A stretch of DNA of 64,000 bases from Candidatus Thioglobus sp. (GTDB lineage Bacteria > Pseudomonadota > Gammaproteobacteria > PS1 > Pseudothioglobaceae): positions 1 to 64,000 of the forward strand of contig JAOMCO010000007.1 of the NCBI GenBank assembly GCA_028345055.1, read 5' to 3'. The notes under the pieces were generated by a model, which made no database searches, was not told the origin of the DNA, and was given only the letters and a program-made list of their open reading frames with translations. Both the position numbers and the translations under genes were made by a program. This document shows positions 60,782 through 64,000 of this stretch, piece by piece (the stretch's first letter is position 1; each line of letters starts with the position of its first letter).

Positions 60782-61609
60782 CTAATTTAATTTTCCAAAA
60801 AATGTCATTCTAGCTGATTCAGATAGCTGGACACCTGGACTTGAATTGTATGCTAAGACTGATAATATTCTAGTCTTACGCCCAATGGTTGGAGTGACGC
60901 GATGAATAGCATCCTTCCCTCTAAAAAGAACCAGTGATCCATTTTCCATAGCGAGTTTTTTTGGTTGGCTTTGCCCATTAATCAAGTCCAAAACTTGATC
61001 ATAGTTATTGTCATTATTTTTTGAGTTTCTGAAATCTCTTATATATTCAAATTCACCTCCTGCCTCAGGCTTCTGTATAAGCAAGGTGATTGCAAAAGAT
61101 GAGTTATCAAAGTGCCAACCAAGCTCCTGTCCCTCATTTGCATAATGAATGTTGATTGAAGATAGGTTGTCATAATATTTATAAAGCGCCTTCTCGTTAA
61201 GAACTGAACAAAGAAAATCTTTAAACTCTTCTGAATCATAAAGAGTTCTTAATGGTGAGAGAATAGGCACTTGATTATCGGTAATACAGCCCTTTGAAGA
61301 AACCACTGTTCTATTGCGTGCATGATTTAATGGGTATGATTTATCTAAAGGTTCTAAATAAACATTATGATTGTTGATGCAGTAATATGCATGATGTTCT
61401 TGATCAATTGCTTCAGATAATATCGACTCAATAGCACTAGAGTGAAGAAAATCTTTGAGAACTAAAACACCCTCTAATTCAAGAATTTTTTTGCATTCTA
61501 ATCTATAACTTTCATTTTCAATTGGATGCTTTAAATCATCAATCACACTAGATAATTTAATTGGAATTTTATTTGCACTATTAGTCATGACAAAGTTAAT
61601 TATATACAT
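60782..61609 (-). CDS. Predicted Fe(II)/2-oxoglutarate-dependent oxygenase of unknown substrate
   Basis: The 275-aa protein has a double-stranded beta-helix pattern. The iron triad appears as H166-x-D168 (GWHFDNSSFAITLL) and H236 (DAIHRVTP), with R244 or R247 for 2-oxoglutarate. The GGEFEYIRDFR stretch after the first strand pair recalls a family containing amino acid hydroxylases and halogenases; the intact Asp argues for hydroxylation. A second ATG at 61588 is an alternative start; neither has a ribosome-binding site I can see. It is divergent from the RoxA gene with 73 bases between, and its stop is 15 bases from the enolase remnant. Substrate not known. Confidence 0.75.
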   Translation of the reverse strand: MYIINFVMTNSANKIPIKLSSVIDDLKHPIENESYRLECKKILELEGVLVLKDFLHSSAIESILSEAIDQEHHAYYCINNHNVYLEPLDKSYPLNHARNRTVVSSKGCITDNQVPILSPLRTLYDSEEFKDFLCSVLNEKALYKYYDNLSSINIHYANEGQELGWHFDNSSFAITLLIQKPEAGGEFEYIRDFRNSKNNDNNYDQVLDLINGQSQPKKLAMENGSLVLFRGKDAIHRVTPTIGRKTRILSVLAYNSSPGVQLSESARMTFFGKLN

Positions 61610-61682
61610 TTAAAAAAATCATATTTTGAATGCGCTTAACAAGATCATCATAGATAATAAACTAATTAATTAAAAAATAGTT

Positions 61683-62789
61683 ATGATTCATTTTGGAAAT
61701 ATTTCTCAAAAACAATTTCTTCAAGAGTACTGGCAAAAACAGCCACTTCTAATAAAGAATGCTCTGCCAAATTTTATCTGCCCATTGACTCCAGAAGAAC
61801 TAGCTGGATTATCTTGTGAAGAAGAGTTTGAGTCCAGACTTGTTATTGGATCAACAAATAACAATAAATGGAAAATCACGAATGGACCTTTTGATGAAGC
61901 TTCATTTTCTAAGTTACCAAAAAAAGATTGGACTCTTCTAGTACAAGGCGTTGACCGATATATTGAAGATATCTATCAGCTAGTTAACGAATTTGATTTT
62001 ATACCTCGTTGGCGATTCGATGATGTAATGATCTCGTATGCTTCATCAGGTGGAAGTGTTGGTCCACATTATGATCATTATGATGTTTTTTTGCTTCAAG
62101 GTTTGGGCAAAAGGCGGTGGATGATAAGCACAAAAGACTGCAATTTAGAAAATTATTTAAGTGATAATCCGCTAAGAATAATGAAGCACTTTAATGAAGA
62201 GCTCGAATGGGATGTTGAACCAGGAGATATTGTTTATATTCCCCCTAAAATTGCGCATCATGGAGTTAGTCTTGATGATCGATGCTTAACTCTTTCAATT
62301 GGATACCGATCCTATTCAATTAATGAAATGTATGAAGCACTAGACATGCCTCAAAAAAGTGAATCCAACATATATTTTAAAGATCCAATATGGGATTTAA
62401 ATCAACATTCTGCTGAAATACCTCAAATAGCAATTGATGCAGTTAAGACTTTTTTAAAAACCAAAATTCTTCCTGATGATTACTTTGGGTGCTTTGTCAC
62501 CAAGCTGGACTCTGAAGATCACAAAAAATTTAATCAGATAATTGCATCATATAAACAAGATCAAATATATACTGGTGTTACTTATGAACTAAAGCCTCTG
62601 TGCAGAATTGCCTACCAACATTCTAATGAAGGATTATTAGTGTTTGTTAATGGTGAAGTTTTTAACAACAGCAATATTGAGGATAAAATAATGATTGATT
62701 TTTGTAATACAAAAAAAATATCAACTAATAAAACAAATTGGATTTTAGCAAACAGACTTTCGTCACTTTTTCTTATTCAAGAACTTTAA
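61683..62789 (+). CDS. roxA: Ribosomal oxygenase RoxA (YcfD), L16 arginine hydroxylase
   Basis: JmjC/cupin-type 2-oxoglutarate oxygenase that hydroxylates an arginine of ribosomal protein L16 in E. coli. The 368-aa protein starts with FLQEYWQKQPLLIKNALP, has WRFDDVMISYASSGGSVGPHYDHYDVFLLQGLGKRRW in pieces that give H129 and D131, and PGDIVYIPPKIAHHGV giving the distal H192. The C-terminal half is the winged-helix-type dimer region of about 150 residues. Motifs and length fit YcfD well. Confidence 0.9.
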   Translation: MIHFGNISQKQFLQEYWQKQPLLIKNALPNFICPLTPEELAGLSCEEEFESRLVIGSTNNNKWKITNGPFDEASFSKLPKKDWTLLVQGVDRYIEDIYQLVNEFDFIPRWRFDDVMISYASSGGSVGPHYDHYDVFLLQGLGKRRWMISTKDCNLENYLSDNPLRIMKHFNEELEWDVEPGDIVYIPPKIAHHGVSLDDRCLTLSIGYRSYSINEMYEALDMPQKSESNIYFKDPIWDLNQHSAEIPQIAIDAVKTFLKTKILPDDYFGCFVTKLDSEDHKKFNQIIASYKQDQIYTGVTYELKPLCRIAYQHSNEGLLVFVNGEVFNNSNIEDKIMIDFCNTKKISTNKTNWILANRLSSLFLIQEL

Positions 62790-62799
62790 CTTTAAATAA

Positions 62800-64000
62800 C
62801 TAAAACAGGCTGGCTAATAACTTTGACAATGAATCGATCAACAACTTTGCATTTTCCTGAGTAAAGACCAAAGGAGGTTTAATTTTAATAACATTATTAT
62901 GTGGCCCATCAGTACTGAGAAGTATGCCAAGTTCTTTCAGTTTATTGGTAATCAACTTTGCCTTTTCTGTTGCTGGTTCCAGAGTTTTACTGTCTTCAAC
63001 CAATTCAATTCCAATAAATAATCCAGCACCTCGAACATCACCAATCAATGAAAATTTATCTTTTAATAAACACAACTCTGAGGTCAAATAATTCCCTACA
63101 TTCAGGGCATTCTGCTGTAAACTCTCCTGTTCGATTACATTGAGAACAGAGAGTCCAACTGCACAAGAAACTGGGTTTCCACCAAAAGAATTGAAATACT
63201 CCATGCCATTATTAAAGAAGCTTGCTATTTCATCAGTAGTTACAACGGCAGCTATAGGATGGCCGTTACCAAGTGGTTTGCCAATTGTGACGATATCAGG
63301 GATAACTTCTTGCATCTCAAAACCCCAATAGGCAGAGCCTACTCTGCCAAGACCCACCTGTACCTCATCACTGATACAAACTCCAGATGATGCTCTTACA
63401 TATTTATAAGATTCTGCTAAAAAATCATTAGGTAACGGGATTTGTCCACCACAACCTAAAATCGACTCAGCTATAAAGGTTGAGCCTCCACCAAACTTAT
63501 TAATTGCCTTCTGAACCGCTTGGGCATATTTTTTCCCCGCAGTTTTTGGGTTATTAAATTCTCCTCTGAATAAGTCTGGAATCGTAACAACTTCAACATG
63601 TTTTGACTTTCCCTGACCACCCTTACTATTAAATTTATAAGGACTGATATTGATTAGAGAGTCGGTATTTCCGTGGTAAGCATGATCTAGAACAATTGTG
63701 CTGTCGTTACCTGTATATGCTCTAGCCATCCTTAAAGCCAGCTCATTCGCCTCACTACCCGAATTTACAAAATGACAAATGGACAAGGTTTTGGGTAATT
63801 TTCTGCAAAGCTTCTCAGCCAACTCAACAATATTATCATGCAGGTAGCGAGTGTTAGTATTTAAAAGTTGATTCTGCTCGTGAGCCGCCTGAATAACATC
63901 AGGATGGCAATGCCCAACATGACTGATATTATTAACACAGTCCAAATACTCCTTCCCTTTTTCATCATATAAATATTGCCCCTTCCCCCTGAGTATTTTT
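62800..64000 (-). CDS. Class III aminotransferase / phospholyase (5' end beyond the window)
   Basis: PLP-dependent fold type I enzyme. The frame is open to the window edge; upstream of an internal TTG at 63945 it continues with [21 protein letters not shown], so the N-terminus is missing. Motifs are [62 protein letters not shown] and the PLP lysine in [15 protein letters not shown]. The LDHAYHGNT...SPYKFN pattern and VQVGLGR resemble the ethanolamine-phosphate / phosphohydroxylysine phospholyase group more than GABA or ornithine aminotransferase. In some bacteria such domains are fused after a kinase domain; that would lie beyond the edge. Confidence 0.8.
   Translation of the reverse strand, partial: KILRGKGQYLYDEKGKEYLDCVNNISHVGHCHPDVIQAAHEQNQLLNTNTRYLHDNIVELAEKLCRKLPKTLSICHFVNSGSEANELALRMARAYTGNDSTIVLDHAYHGNTDSLINISPYKFNSKGGQGKSKHVEVVTIPDLFRGEFNNPKTAGKKYAQAVQKAINKFGGGSTFIAESILGCGGQIPLPNDFLAESYKYVRASSGVCISDEVQVGLGRVGSAYWGFEMQEVIPDIVTIGKPLGNGHPIAAVVTTDEIASFFNNGMEYFNSFGGNPVSCAVGLSVLNVIEQESLQQNALNVGNYLTSELCLLKDKFSLIGDVRGAGLFIGIELVEDSKTLEPATEKAKLITNKLKELGILLSTDGPHNNVIKIKPPLVFTQENAKLLIDSLSKLLASLF

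Noticed and set aside
60782-61609. Possible radical halogenase
   Set aside because: The surroundings of the first iron-binding motif recall halogenase-related proteins, but those replace the Asp with Gly or Ala. Here H-F-D is intact, so a hydroxylase is more likely.

Overview
This window is a gene-dense, AT-rich stretch of a bacterial chromosome. Its gene content and order are those of a gammaproteobacterium: hflK-hflC-hisZ-purA-rnr, lptD-surA, yceD-rpmF-plsX-fabH, xseB-ispA, and SRP RNA-dnaX-ybaB-recR. Very short intergenic gaps, overlapping convergent 3' ends, small protein versions (SurA, RNase R, PcnB), AT-rich codons and few spare regulators suggest a streamlined marine lineage. The SUP05/Thioglobus group is a reasonable guess, but only an inference. 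No tRNA, rRNA operon, CRISPR array, phage or insertion sequence was seen.

From 1 to about 38.5 kb the window holds core housekeeping genes. The first is the 3' part of ftsW, followed by murG, bioB, glnA, hemF, tsaC, xerC, htpG, trmJ, suhB, an SDR gene, rmuC, plsC, rnt, a stand-alone N-acetylglutamate-synthase-like GNAT gene and ilvD. Next come the rnr/purA/hisZ/hflC/hflK operon (minus strand), lptD-surA-rlmB, the yceD-rpmF-plsX-fabH lipid operon, and a long minus-strand run (gltX, AEC transporter, trxA, rho, lptF, a frameshifted small gene, pcnB, an SDR gene, xseB, ispA). From 38.6 to 49.9 kb the plus strand carries an Mth938-like gene, rodA, a D,D-carboxypeptidase, a D-amino-acid transaminase, the 4.5S SRP RNA, dnaX with an A10 slippage tract, ybaB, recR, valS, an SH3 membrane protein and guaB.

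The accessory part is 49.9-60.8 kb, two divergent operons that together look like a hydroxyproline uptake and degradation locus. The minus-strand operon encodes a DapA-family deaminase/synthase, an aldehyde dehydrogenase, two proline-racemase-superfamily proteins (both with Ser in place of the first catalytic Cys) and a DadA-like FAD dehydrogenase. This is a complete set for trans-4-hydroxy-L-proline to 2-oxoglutarate. The plus-strand operon encodes a polar amino acid ABC importer and a fused aconitase X, a family with known cis-3-hydroxy-L-proline dehydratases. Directly downstream is a short decayed C-terminus of an enolase-superfamily protein, a superfamily that also contains a cis-3-hydroxy-L-proline dehydratase. 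A 22-bp near-perfect palindrome lies in the divergent control region, yet no regulator gene is present in the window.

The right end (60.8-64 kb) has two divergent 2-oxoglutarate oxygenases: an unassigned HxD...H enzyme and a RoxA-type ribosomal oxygenase. A class III aminotransferase/phospholyase runs off the end of the window. All functional calls come from reading motifs in the sequence; no database search was run.
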